A DNA stretch of 32,112 bases from Desulfuromonas sp. CSMB_57 (lineage in GTDB: Bacteria > Desulfobacterota > Desulfuromonadia > Desulfuromonadales > Syntrophotaleaceae): positions 1-32,112 of the forward strand of contig NZ_JAFCIY020000007.1 of NCBI RefSeq assembly GCF_020194955.2. Direction: 5' to 3'. Shown here piece by piece: positions 15,291 through 23,598 of this stretch; position 1 is the stretch's first letter; the number at the start of each line of letters is the position of its first letter. A program made the translations under genes and the position numbers. Under the pieces are notes generated by a model. That model had not been told where the DNA came from. It was given only the letters and a program-made list of their open reading frames with translations, and ran no database searches.

Positions 15291-15854
15291 TTATTCCTTG
15301 ACGCGGGTGACGTACTCGCCGCTGCGGGTGTCGATCTGGATCAGGATGCCTTCTTCAACGAAGGACGGCACCTGCAGATTGTAACCGGTTTCTACCGTCG
15401 CCGGTTTGTTGTTGCCGGCCGCGGTGTCGCCCTTCACCCAGGGATCGGCGCTGGTGACCCGCAGATTGACGAAGTTGGGCAGGGTGATACCGATGGCCCG
15501 CTCGCCGAACATGAGGATCTTCACTTCCATGTTGTCGATAAGGAAATACTTCTGGTCGCCGAGGGCTTCCTCGCTCAGGGTGACCTGCTCGAAGCTTTTC
15601 TGATCCATGAACACGTAGCCGCTTTCGTCCTGGTAGAGGTACTGCATCTCCCGCTCGGACAGGGCCGCCGGTTCAAAGGACTCGCCGGACCGGTAAGTGC
15701 GGTCGAACAGAGACCCGGTGATCATGTTGCGCAGTTTGCATTTGTACAGGGCCTGGCCCTTACCCGGCTTGGTGAAATCGAACTGGACGATGACGTGGGG
15801 CTCGCCATCGATCATCAGCTTGGTGCCTTTGCGTAAATCGGAACAGGTCAACAT
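15291..15854 (-). CDS. efp: translation elongation factor P
   Basis: 187 residues, full length with three beta-barrel domains. EF-P relieves ribosome stalling at polyproline. The loop 'KPGKGQA' holds Lys32, equivalent to E. coli Lys34, the residue that EpmA beta-lysylates; this agrees with epmA next door and epmB opposite. The C-terminal 'IQIDTRSGEYVTRVKE' is canonical. GGAGAAAAA precedes the ATG. It is the first gene of the efp-epmA unit. Confidence 0.97.
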   Translation of the reverse strand: MLTCSDLRKGTKLMIDGEPHVIVQFDFTKPGKGQALYKCKLRNMITGSLFDRTYRSGESFEPAALSEREMQYLYQDESGYVFMDQKSFEQVTLSEEALGDQKYFLIDNMEVKILMFGERAIGITLPNFVNLRVTSADPWVKGDTAAGNNKPATVETGYNLQVPSFVEEGILIQIDTRSGEYVTRVKE

Positions 15855-15942
15855 GCGGTTTTTCTCCTCGAAACATGATTAAGCCATGGTGGCGAATAAG
15901 CGAAACAGGGCATTAAAGCACAGGAAAACCGTTTTTGTCATG

Positions 15943-15972
15943 AAAAAATTGCCCTGCTTGGAGGCAGGGCAA
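15943..15972 (-). terminator. intrinsic terminator downstream of mscL
   Basis: Stem TTGCCCTGC / GCAGGGCAA (15949-15957 and 15964-15972), 9 bp with a 6-base loop. On the minus strand it is followed by a T run (the A run 15943-15948). It lies just after the mscL stop and separates it from efp. Confidence 0.88.
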
Positions 15973-16024
15973 GGGGGAGAGAAACCACGTCGCCGGTTGC
16001 GACGGCATATTGGGCAGAAATCAA

Positions 16025-16435
16025 TTACATGGGGGAGCGCTCTTTCAACAGATCGCGGATTTCCGTCAGCAGGGTTGCCTCCGCCGTCGGTGCGGGCGGC
16101 GCGGCCGGGGCTTCCGCCTGCTTGCGGCGCAGGCTGTTGATGCCCTTGACGAACAGGAACACGACAAAGGCGACAATGATGAAATCGAACACGTTTTGCA
16201 GGAACAGGCCGTAGTTGAGAGTGACCGCGGGTGCCGTTTCGGTGGCCTCCTGAAGGGTGGCGGCCAGATCCTTGAAATCGACCTCGCCGAGCAGAATACC
16301 CAGCGGCGGCATGAACACATCGGCCACCAGAGACGAGACGATCTTGCCGAAGGCCGCACCGATGATGATACCGACGGCCATGTCCACCATGTTGCCTTTC
16401 ACGGCGAAGGTCTTGAATTCCTGCAGCATGCCCAT
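16025..16435 (-). CDS. mscL: large-conductance mechanosensitive channel
   Basis: 136 residues from ATG 16435. It forms a pentameric inner-membrane tension valve that opens under osmotic downshock. TM1 is '[31 protein letters not shown]', the signature (given over its length at residues about 13-43). A periplasmic loop of about 30 residues follows, then TM2 '[18 protein letters not shown]'. The C-terminal amphipathic helix '[11 protein letters not shown]' is preceded by an Ala/Pro linker. GGGAGG at 8 bases supports 16435 over an in-frame ATG 11 codons upstream. Confidence 0.96.
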   Translation of the reverse strand: MGMLQEFKTFAVKGNMVDMAVGIIIGAAFGKIVSSLVADVFMPPLGILLGEVDFKDLAATLQEATETAPAVTLNYGLFLQNVFDFIIVAFVVFLFVKGINSLRRKQAEAPAAPPAPTAEATLLTEIRDLLKERSPM

Positions 16436-16680
16436 GGGTTGAACCTCCCTTTGAAAAATGGTTGTCATCCCGGTTCTGGCAAGGGTGGAAAAACCGGATT
16501 CATGTCATGAATATAACACAATTCTTCGGATATGCTCGGGTTCGGCAAGGGGTCTGACAGGTGTCCGGCCAATACTTGGCAGGGCCTTCAGATTTTGGCC
16601 TGTCTGGCAACTGTATGCCCGGAATTCTGCCGGTTGGAGGGCCAAGTAAATTTGCCCGTTTCCCCATGCATGCTTAGTCT

Positions 16681-18330
16681 TCAGGCCCGCAGGGCGGCTG
16701 CCGGCAGCGACTCGCGCCCCGATTTGTGCAGGTAATAGTCGTAATCGCCCTCATAGGCCAGCAACCGGCCGTGATCGATCTCGAAGACCCGGTTGACCAG
16801 GCTGCGCAGGAAGTGGCGGTCATGGCTGACCAGCACCACCGTGCCGGCGAATGTCTGCAGAGCGTCTAGCAGCACCTCGCGGGAGACGATGTCGAGGTGG
16901 TTGGTCGGTTCGTCGAGGATCAGAAAGTTGAGCGGTTTGGCCAGCAGGGTGGCGAGGACCAGGCGGCTTTTCTCTCCGCCGGACAGGATCTCGATACGCT
17001 TTTCCACGTCGTCGCCCTGAAACAGGAAGGCGGCGCAGAGGTTGCGCACCACTCCCACGGAGGCCATGGGCAGCGCCTCGCAGACCGTTTCAAATACGGA
17101 TCGTTTCGGGTCAAGGATATCCATGGAGTGCTGACTGAAATAGCCCCCATGGACGTTGGCGCCGATGGTCACCGTACCGGAACCGGGTTCGGCCTGGCCG
17201 GCCAGCACCTTGAGGAAGGTCGATTTGCCGGCGCCATTCACTCCGGTCACGGCGATCTTCTCGCCGCGCCGGATCAGCCCGGAAATGCCGCTGAAGACCG
17301 GCTGTTCGCCCCCTTCCGGAGTCGGCCAAGCCTTGGCCAAGTCCCGCATCAGAACCACGTCGTCGCCGCTGCGCGGCGGTTTGGCGAATTCGAAACGGAT
17401 GGTTTTCTGCTCCGGCGGCAGCTTGATGCGTTCGATTTTCTCCAGTTTCTTGACCCGCGACTGCACCTGGGCCGCATGGGAGGCGCGGGCCGCGAAGCGG
17501 GCAATGAAGTCTTCCTCCTTGGCCAGCATCTCCTGTTGGCGGCGATGGCTGGCCATGAGCTGTTCCCGGCGGATTTCCCGCTCCCGCAGGTAAAAATCAT
17601 AATTGCCGCCATAGGTGGTGACGGTCTGATTGCCGACCTCGATGATCCGCGTCACCAGCCGGTTCATGAATTCGCGGTCATGGCTGGTCATCAGCACCGC
17701 GCCCTTGAAGTCTTCGGACAGCCAGCTCTCCAGCCAGATGATGGACTCGACGTCCAGATGGTTGGTCGGCTCGTCAAGGAGCAGCACGTCGGGATTCAGG
17801 GTCAGGATTTTCGCCAGGGCAATGCGCATCTTCCAACCGCCGCTGAAGGATTCCACCGGTCGTTGATGGGCCTCCGGGCCGATGCCGAGGCCGGTCAGCA
17901 CCGCCTGAGCGCGGCTTTCGAGATGGTAGCCGTCGCGATGCTCGAATTCTTCCTGGGCATCGCCATAGCGTTCCAGCAGTGCCGCCAGCGCCTCGTCCGC
18001 CATGGGCTCGCACATGGCCGCTTCCATCTCGGCGATCTGCCGACCCAGTTCCATGGTGCGGGCCGAGGCGGCCATGACCTCGGCGAGGGCCGAACGGCCG
18101 GCCATCTCGCCCACATCCTGGGAAAAATAGCCAATGACGGTTTTCTTGCCGCAGCTGATTTCGCCGCTATCCACGGCTTCTTCGCCCGTAATCAGGCGGA
18201 AAACCGTGGTTTTGCCGGCGCCGTTGGGTCCCACCAGGCCACTGCGCGTGCCGGCGGTTATCTGAAAACTGGCATTCTCGAAAAGGATCTGCGAGCCGTA
18301 TTGCTTGGAAATATGGGTCAGGTGAATCAT
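16681..18330 (-). CDS. ABC-F family ATPase
   Basis: 549 residues from ATG 18330 ('MIHLTHISKQYGSQ'). Two nucleotide-binding domains are present and no membrane segments. NBD1 has Walker A 'GPNGAGKTT', signature 'FSGGWKMR' and Walker B 'LLLDEPTNHLD'. A linker rich in basic and Gln residues follows (about 240-310). NBD2 has 'GVNGAGKST', 'LSGGEKSRL' and 'LILDEPTNHLD'. ABC-F proteins act on ribosomes as translation factors or antibiotic-protection factors; which type this is cannot be told from the motifs. I rejected the longer reading from 18408 because the extra 26 residues lie before the standard N-terminus. Confidence 0.92.
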   Translation of the reverse strand: MIHLTHISKQYGSQILFENASFQITAGTRSGLVGPNGAGKTTVFRLITGEEAVDSGEISCGKKTVIGYFSQDVGEMAGRSALAEVMAASARTMELGRQIAEMEAAMCEPMADEALAALLERYGDAQEEFEHRDGYHLESRAQAVLTGLGIGPEAHQRPVESFSGGWKMRIALAKILTLNPDVLLLDEPTNHLDVESIIWLESWLSEDFKGAVLMTSHDREFMNRLVTRIIEVGNQTVTTYGGNYDFYLREREIRREQLMASHRRQQEMLAKEEDFIARFAARASHAAQVQSRVKKLEKIERIKLPPEQKTIRFEFAKPPRSGDDVVLMRDLAKAWPTPEGGEQPVFSGISGLIRRGEKIAVTGVNGAGKSTFLKVLAGQAEPGSGTVTIGANVHGGYFSQHSMDILDPKRSVFETVCEALPMASVGVVRNLCAAFLFQGDDVEKRIEILSGGEKSRLVLATLLAKPLNFLILDEPTNHLDIVSREVLLDALQTFAGTVVLVSHDRHFLRSLVNRVFEIDHGRLLAYEGDYDYYLHKSGRESLPAAALRA

Positions 18331-18621
18331 GAAACCTCGCTGAAAGTGGCGTAAAGCGGTTTTTTCATGGGGAGGCATCGCGAACCCATCGAAGGAGGGT
18401 CCGATCATGCCAGGCGCAGGACCTTGTCCCGCCGGTCTGTTTGCCGTACCTTGAGGCTAAGGAGGGGGTTCGGCCAGAGATGGTGTACAATGATCGATGA
18501 GCGCGGCAGCCTGTATGGATAATCCGGGGTACTGGTACCACGGGGCGGGGCGCGACGGCAAGGCTCTTGGTGGGAAAAGGTGATTTTTTCAGCGAAGGGT
18601 TTGGGGAGAAGGGGGTAAGAG

Positions 18622-19059
18622 ATGGATGAATTTATGCAGGCCGCTCTGGAAGAGGCGAAAAAGGGCTTGGCAGCCGGCGGCATTCCCATCGGATCCGTAT
18701 TGGTCCTGGACGGAAGAATCGTCGGCCGCGGGCATAACCAACGGGTGCAAAAAGGCAGTGTGGTACTGCATGCGGAAATGGACTGTCTGGAAAATGCGGG
18801 CCGTTTAAAGGCGGCTGATTATAAACGGTCGGTTCTCTACACGACCCTGTCGCCGTGCGATATGTGCAGTGGCGCGATTCTGCTCTACGGCATTCCCAAA
18901 GTGGTGATCGGTGAGAACAAAACTTTCCATGGGCCGGAGGCGTACCTGCAATCCCGAGGGGTGGAACTGGTCGTGGTCGACAGCCGGGAGTGCAAGCAGC
19001 TCCTGGGGCAATTCATCATGGCAAATCCGGATCTTTGGAACGAAGATATTGGAGCATGA
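18622..19059 (+). CDS. yeast-type cytosine deaminase (CMP/dCMP deaminase superfamily)
   Basis: 145 residues. The protein follows Saccharomyces Fcy1 along its length: 'GRGHNQRVQKGS', 'LENAGRL', 'LYTTLSPCDMCSGAI', 'YLQSRGVELVVVD' and the C-terminal 'WNEDIGA' all have direct counterparts. The zinc ligands are His50, Cys79 and Cys82 and the proton shuttle is Glu52 (HAE in place of yeast HGE). The C-terminal Asp that contacts cytosine in the yeast enzyme is kept. The likely reaction is cytosine to uracil, which would feed the same pool as udp and cdd. The bacterial codA type is unrelated. GGGGG lies about 8 bases before the ATG. It converges on the Sec rhodanese with a 3-base gap. Confidence 0.82.
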   Translation: MDEFMQAALEEAKKGLAAGGIPIGSVLVLDGRIVGRGHNQRVQKGSVVLHAEMDCLENAGRLKAADYKRSVLYTTLSPCDMCSGAILLYGIPKVVIGENKTFHGPEAYLQSRGVELVVVDSRECKQLLGQFIMANPDLWNEDIGA

Positions 19060-19062
19060 CGG

Positions 19063-19467
19063 TTACTTCGGGACCACCGGATAACCGGCTTCGCGCCATT
19101 CCTGCCAGCCCCCCTTGAGGGCGTACACATCCGGGTACCCCATCGAAATAAGCATCCGCGCCAGACCGGCGCTGGTTGCTTCATCCGGTCAAGAACAGTA
19201 AAGGACCAGGGTCTTCGACGCCGGATATTTGTTTTTCCAATCGTCGAATTTTTCCGGAGCCTCCCGGACTGCACCGGCTATTTTCTGGTCGCTCTCCGTC
19301 CATTCCATGTCGGATCGCGCATCGATGATAACCAATTCAGCCGAACCGAGCCGAGCCTTCAGCTGCTCCTTCGCCATACGGGGCGCTTGGCCCTGGCTGG
19401 ATGTCTCCATTCCGGCACATCCAAAAACCAAAATGAGCAGAAGAATCGCCAGCCATTTCCCTTTCAT
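19063..19467 (-). CDS. probable selenocysteine-containing rhodanese-like lipoprotein (in-frame TGA)
   Basis: 134 residues if the TGA at 19189-19191 is read as selenocysteine (residue 93); otherwise the frame is cut to 92 residues. The N-terminus 'MKGKWLAILLLILVFGC' looks like a lipoprotein signal. 'LVIIDARSDMEW' (about 45-57) is the rhodanese start, 'TLVLYCS-U-PDEATSAG' is the active-site loop, and after the TGA the same frame continues perfectly with 'LARMLISMGYPDVYALKGGWQEWREAGYP', the canonical rhodanese end (listed here as a position reference, residues about 102-130). Continued homology across the stop, plus a SECIS-like hairpin, argues for recoding and not decay. AGGAGG precedes the ATG. 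The alternative is a nonsense mutation in a cysteine codon. Confidence 0.78.
19152..19184 (-). promoter_or_regulatory. bacterial SECIS-like stem-loop downstream of the in-frame TGA
   Basis: On the minus strand, 21 bases after the TGA comes the loop GGTCT (19163-19167), the same apical pentamer as in the E. coli fdhF SECIS. It is closed by GCGCC/GGCGC (5 bp). Beyond a bulged A, CC pairs with GG, and after an A-A mismatch AAGCA pairs with TGCTT, giving about 12 bp. Loop sequence, distance from TGA and a bulge in the stem are those expected for SelB recognition. Confidence 0.7.
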
Positions 19468-19502
19468 GATTTTGTCCCTCCTTTCATTTCGGTTCTACCC
19501 TC

Positions 19503-19530
19503 ATATTAGCAGCCCTGTCACCTCCTTCAA
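19503..19530 (-). promoter_or_regulatory. candidate promoter of the Sec rhodanese gene
   Basis: On the minus strand TTGAAG (19525-19530), a 16-base spacer and TAATAT (19503-19508) lie about 35 bases before the ATG at 19467. Confidence 0.5.
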
Positions 19531-19742
19531 TCTCCTGTGTTCCATATTTTGACATCATTGGGTCTGAAAAATGTAAGAATTTTCAAAAATTCCCTTGTTT
19601 TGCCGGAAAAGCCCTCTCATCACGACTGCCGAGGGTGCTCTTCCAACCTTTACTCTGGCTGTTGTTCCAGATAAAATGCCTTGTTTTTAACAGATATTGT
19701 CAGGTCAGATCAGCCGGCGGCGCGGGCAACCAGGAGCGATAG

Positions 19743-21287
19743 ATGAAAAAGGAAGCTGTTTTGCAGGCGGTCCTGGCGGGGAATGCCCTGCCAACCCTGT
19801 CCCCGGTTGCCTCGCGGCTGATCTCTCTGACGGCTCGAGAGGATACCACCATCAGCGACATTGCCGAGCTGGTTTCCAAGGATATTTCCCTTTCCGCCAA
19901 AATCCTTAAAGTCGTCAATTCGGTCTTATACAGCTTCCCCCAATCCATCGTCACTATCCAGCAGGCCGCCTCGATTCTCGGCACCAATGCCGTGCGCAGT
20001 CTGGTGCTGTCCTTTTCTTTCTTGCAACCGTCCAAAGGAAACGATGGGTTCGACTACTTGAACTTCTGGTCCCAGTCCCTCGGCGAGGCGGTAGCCGCCC
20101 GCAGGCTCATGGAGGCCATCGACAAGAATGCCGCCGAAGAGGTCTTTGTCGCCGGTTTGTTGCAGAACCTGGGAATTTTGATATTGGCCCGCGCCTATCC
20201 CGAGCTCTACCGCCAGGTGGAGCAAGTGGTTGCAGGGGAGGAACAGAAGCGCTGCCGGGCCGAAATGGATCTCATAGGCGCCGACCACGCCTACATCGGG
20301 GGGGAAGTCGCCCGCAACTGGGGGTTTCCGGATGCCTTGGTGCTGCCGATTTTTTTTCATGCCGATCCCAACAGGTATGATGGGCGCGATCCGCAAATTC
20401 GTCGGCTGTGCCAGGTCGTCAATCTTGCCGGTTTGCTGTCCCAGGTCTATCACAGCAAGACACCCGAGGCGATTGTCAACGAATTCAAGGTCCAGGTTCG
20501 GCAACAGTTCGGGTTGGAAGAGCGTTACCTCAAGGATTTTCTGGAGAATGTACATGCCGAGGTCAACCAGGTAGCGGAAAGTTTCGAACTCAACATCGAT
20601 GAAAAGAAATCCATCACCGAAATCCTGCAGATTGCCAACGCCGAATTGAGCGTTCTCAATCTCAGCTACGAAGAAATGAATCGGTCATTGGTGGAAAAGA
20701 CGGTCAAGCTGGAGTTGCTGACCGCCGAACTGGAGCGAAAAAACCGGCAGCTCGAACAGCTGGCGAACGTCGATGGCTTGACTGGGGCTTATAACCATCG
20801 ATATTTTCAAGATTTTCTCGACCGGGAGCTAAAACGTTCCCGAAAACGATCTCATTCCTTGGCTCTGGTTCTGGCCGACATCGATAATTTCAAGGCGTTC
20901 AACGATGCCTATGGCCACTTGGTTGGCGACAAAGTGTTGCGCCAGTTTTGCGATGGGTGCCGTGGCGAGTTGCGTGAATACGATCTGTTTGCCCGGTATG
21001 GCGGCGAGGAATTTGCTATCGTGCTGCCCGAGACGAGCGCCGAGGAAGCCGAGGCCGTGGCAGAAAAACTGCGCCTGGCCGTGGCCCGCCGCAGATTTGA
21101 ACACAATTTGGAAGTCAGCAATCTTACCGCCAGTTTCGGGGTGTTTGTTTTGTCCCCTGAAAATGCGGAAGTCACTAAAAACGATATGATCGATTTTGCC
21201 GACCAGGCCCTTTTTCAAGCCAAGAAAAAAGGGCGCAATCAGGTCGTGGTTTACAGCCCCAAAAAGAAGAATTGGTTCGGGCGTTGA
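19743..21287 (+). CDS. HDOD-GGDEF signalling protein, probable diguanylate cyclase
   Basis: 514 residues. An N-terminal HDOD domain (about 10-210) starts 'LPTLSPVASRLISL' with 'ISLSAKILKVVNS', a regulatory relative of HD phosphohydrolases. A helical linker (about 280-340) with heptad-like 'EKTVKLELLTAELERKNRQLEQL' (spread over that region) leads to the GGDEF domain (about 345-505). The active site is GGEEF at 420-424, so cyclase activity (2 GTP to c-di-GMP) is expected. REYD at 411-414 is a proper RxxD inhibitory site. AGGAG precedes the ATG. The last 155 bases of the gene and about 95 bases beyond it recur as an imperfect copy at 24,196. Confidence 0.93.
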   Translation: MKKEAVLQAVLAGNALPTLSPVASRLISLTAREDTTISDIAELVSKDISLSAKILKVVNSVLYSFPQSIVTIQQAASILGTNAVRSLVLSFSFLQPSKGNDGFDYLNFWSQSLGEAVAARRLMEAIDKNAAEEVFVAGLLQNLGILILARAYPELYRQVEQVVAGEEQKRCRAEMDLIGADHAYIGGEVARNWGFPDALVLPIFFHADPNRYDGRDPQIRRLCQVVNLAGLLSQVYHSKTPEAIVNEFKVQVRQQFGLEERYLKDFLENVHAEVNQVAESFELNIDEKKSITEILQIANAELSVLNLSYEEMNRSLVEKTVKLELLTAELERKNRQLEQLANVDGLTGAYNHRYFQDFLDRELKRSRKRSHSLALVLADIDNFKAFNDAYGHLVGDKVLRQFCDGCRGELREYDLFARYGGEEFAIVLPETSAEEAEAVAEKLRLAVARRRFEHNLEVSNLTASFGVFVLSPENAEVTKNDMIDFADQALFQAKKKGRNQVVVYSPKKKNWFGR

Positions 21288-21385
21288 ACCTTTTCTGCCG
21301 GGAACGCATGTTGGGTTTCAGGGTTGCTTGAATTTCGCAGCAGAATTACACCAATTCCTCCGAAAATTTCCGTTTGTCACCCCTG
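21133..21385 (+). repeat. direct repeat copy A (3' end of the HDOD-GGDEF gene)
   Basis: This stretch matches 24,196-24,445 without gaps through the coding part (constant offset 3,063), then less well for about 95 bases past the stop. I count about 11 differences in the 155 coding bases. The interval between the copies holds the methyltransferase, the permease and the frameshifted toxin. Confidence 0.85.
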
Positions 21386-21427
21386 ACCCATTTATTTCAA
21401 TTTGAATTGCCTGGACTCCATCAAGCC

Positions 21428-22288
21428 TCACTCGCCATCAATACGACTTCGGGTGCCGGGCCGGCGCGTGGCTTGCCACTGAAAAACGCCGTAATCGGTG
21501 GTGATGGTTCCGTTAAGCACGTCTTTCGATACCAACTCAGCTGCAAACTTCGCCGGAACAAATCTTCCTCCATGGCGGGCCTCGCCGCTGAAAGCGACGC
21601 TGGTGCCGTGAATTTTGATTTCACCTAAATCGGAAGAGTTGTTGTTCCCGCGGTGGACACCCTTGGCTGCTTGGAACCTTTGATTGATTTCGATAGCCTC
21701 CTTCTCTCCGGCATGGTTTTGCCATTCCCACGTGCCGGAAATGTTGGCCGGGATGACCCAGTAATAAATATTTGCCCCAGCCACGTCGCGTTGGGCGTCC
21801 GTTTGCCATTCACCCATGTCGAAGGCATGAGATACCACCCTGGCGCCGGGCCGCAGCTCACCCAGCAGCTTGGGTCTGAGGCGGAGGTTCACACTCTGTA
21901 GCAGGTAAATGGCGACCACGCTGGCCTCTGAAATATCCGCCTCGAACAGGTCGCCCTGACGGAATTCGACACCTTCAACTCCCGCCCGGCGAAGATTGTC
22001 ACGGGCTTCCTCGACTCTGACGGGATCGATGTCGATCCCGACGCCCCTGCAGCCCGTCTGCTTAGCCGCCTGGATGACAATCCTTCCGTCTCCGCTGCCC
22101 AGATCGTACAACACGTCGTTGCTGTTCACTCCGGCGAGGTGGATCATTGCCGTGACCACCGATTCGTCGGTGGGCACGAACGGCACATCCAACTCCGGCA
22201 TGGTCAGTTCCGCTGCAAATAACCTATTCGAGGCCGGCGGGGTGAACGTGAAAAGTGCTGCCAGCAGGAAATAAATGAGTGTTTTCAT
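21428..22288 (-). CDS. exported class I SAM-dependent methyltransferase-like protein
   Basis: 286 residues from ATG 22288. A clear signal peptide (residues about 1-25, 'YFLLAALFTFTPPASNRLFA') is followed by 'LDVPFVPTDESVVTAMI'. The SAM-binding fold begins at 'DVLYDLGSGDGRIVIQAA' (motif I) with 'GVGIDIDP' (motif II) and 'VEFRQGDLFEADI'. 'LYDLGSGDG' shows the nucleotide site intact. The C-terminal 90 residues form a beta-rich region unlike common methyltransferases. This exported type is a recognised but uncharacterised bacterial group; how it would obtain SAM outside the cytoplasm is unclear. It overlaps the permease stop as ATGA, so the two are translationally coupled. Confidence 0.82.
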   Translation of the reverse strand: MKTLIYFLLAALFTFTPPASNRLFAAELTMPELDVPFVPTDESVVTAMIHLAGVNSNDVLYDLGSGDGRIVIQAAKQTGCRGVGIDIDPVRVEEARDNLRRAGVEGVEFRQGDLFEADISEASVVAIYLLQSVNLRLRPKLLGELRPGARVVSHAFDMGEWQTDAQRDVAGANIYYWVIPANISGTWEWQNHAGEKEAIEINQRFQAAKGVHRGNNNSSDLGEIKIHGTSVAFSGEARHGGRFVPAKFAAELVSKDVLNGTITTDYGVFQWQATRRPGTRSRIDGE

Positions 22289-23598
22289 GTTTTCTCCTTT
22301 TTTTTGTTTAAAAGAAGCAGGGGAATGCCGGATGACACGATCAGCACGCCGGCGATCGGCGCCGCCGCGGCGCTTCTCAGGCTTGATACCAGCATGAACA
22401 GGCATATCCCGAAAAACACAATAGGTATGAGGGGAAACAAGGGGACTTTGAACGGTCTTTGCCTGTCCGGTTCGCGCTTTCTGAAGATGAACAAGGAAAA
22501 GGTGGAAAGCAGGAAAAAGAACCAGAACACCGGAGCGGTGAACTCCACCATGAGGGAGAACCCGTCCCTGGCGAAAGACCCGAAAGCCACCAGCACCAGG
22601 GAAGCCGCCCCGTTGAACAGAACGGCGTTCCTGGGCACTCCCGCGGCGCTGTTCCATTTGCCCAGAAATCCCAGCAGTTTGAAATCCCTTCCGACGGCGT
22701 AGGCGGACCTGGCTCCGGTAATAAGCGTTCCGTTGATTGTCGCGAGAGCCGCGATGGCGATGAGCAGGCTGATTATTCCTGCGCCTCCTTTTCCCAGGGC
22801 TTTTTCCATCAGGTCTGCGGCTGCCGTATCAGAGCCCGCCATTGCGGAAATTCCCAAACCTCTCATGAAGGCGATATTGACCACCATGTAAATGGCGGTG
22901 ATGAAAGCGATGCTGTAGATAAACACCTTTATGATGCTTTTCCGTTCCATTTCCGCGGAGAGATAAACCGCTTCGTTCCAGCCGCCGTAGGTAAGCAGTA
23001 CGAATATCAGCACTTTGCCGATGGCCCCGGGAGGCATTGGAGAAACTTCGGCAGCCACCGGTAGCGCGTGCGCGGGAGTGTTCAGGGCGAAAAAACTGAT
23101 CAACAAAAGACCCGCGCCCACGACAAAGACCAGGGATTTTTGAATCCTGTTCCCCTGGGAAAAACCGGCGGCATTCAAAGCCGTCAGGGCAATGACAAAG
23201 CCTGCGGCGACCAGGGTGGAGGAGCCGGGACGGCCGATCATTCCCGCGACGTAATCGCCGGCCAGAAAGGCGAGCATGGCTATGGAACCGGTTTGAATGA
23301 CGGTCATGCGCGACCAGGCAAACAGAAAACCCATGGGTTTTCCGTAAGCGCGGGAGAGATAAAAATAATCCCCGCCCTGGTCCGGATAGGTGGAGGCCAG
23401 TTCGGCGAAACAGAAAGCGCCGAGCAGGGAAATCAATCCACCCAGTCCCCAAATCATGAGAATCCGGGTGCTATCGGCAACTTCGGCGGCTACCAGGGAG
23501 GGGGTTTTGAATATGCCGGCCCCGATGACGATGCCGATGGTTATGGCCACGGCGTCGAAAGTCATGAATTTTGGGGCGCTTTTTTTAAGGCCGTGCAT
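22285..23598 (-). CDS. APC-superfamily amino acid/polyamine permease
   Basis: 437 residues from ATG 23598, with GGAGGATCC just upstream. About 12 hydrophobic segments are visible. The first contains 'ITIGIVIGAGIFKTP', the TM1 signature of the APC family with the unwound GxGIF substrate loop. 'FAELASTYPDQGGDYFYLSRAYGK' (spread over about residues 58-81) is the TM2-TM3 region of that family. Substrate cannot be assigned; the closest group includes serine/threonine and basic amino acid exchangers. Its stop overlaps the exported methyltransferase start (ATGA, 22285-22288), so transport and methylation may be linked. Confidence 0.88.
   Translation of the reverse strand: MHGLKKSAPKFMTFDAVAITIGIVIGAGIFKTPSLVAAEVADSTRILMIWGLGGLISLLGAFCFAELASTYPDQGGDYFYLSRAYGKPMGFLFAWSRMTVIQTGSIAMLAFLAGDYVAGMIGRPGSSTLVAAGFVIALTALNAAGFSQGNRIQKSLVFVVGAGLLLISFFALNTPAHALPVAAEVSPMPPGAIGKVLIFVLLTYGGWNEAVYLSAEMERKSIIKVFIYSIAFITAIYMVVNIAFMRGLGISAMAGSDTAAADLMEKALGKGGAGIISLLIAIAALATINGTLITGARSAYAVGRDFKLLGFLGKWNSAAGVPRNAVLFNGAASLVLVAFGSFARDGFSLMVEFTAPVFWFFFLLSTFSLFIFRKREPDRQRPFKVPLFPLIPIVFFGICLFMLVSSLRSAAAAPIAGVLIVSSGIPLLLLNKKKEKT

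Noticed and set aside
16897-18354. A 485-codon plus-strand frame over the ABC-F gene
   Set aside because: It is the complement of an ABC-F ATPase with all Walker and signature motifs intact; the translated product shows no family pattern.
18331-18621. Possible riboswitch or leader RNA upstream of the cytosine deaminase
   Set aside because: Some small inverted repeats (GGTACTGGTACC) occur, but I found no conserved riboswitch core or attenuator-like terminator.
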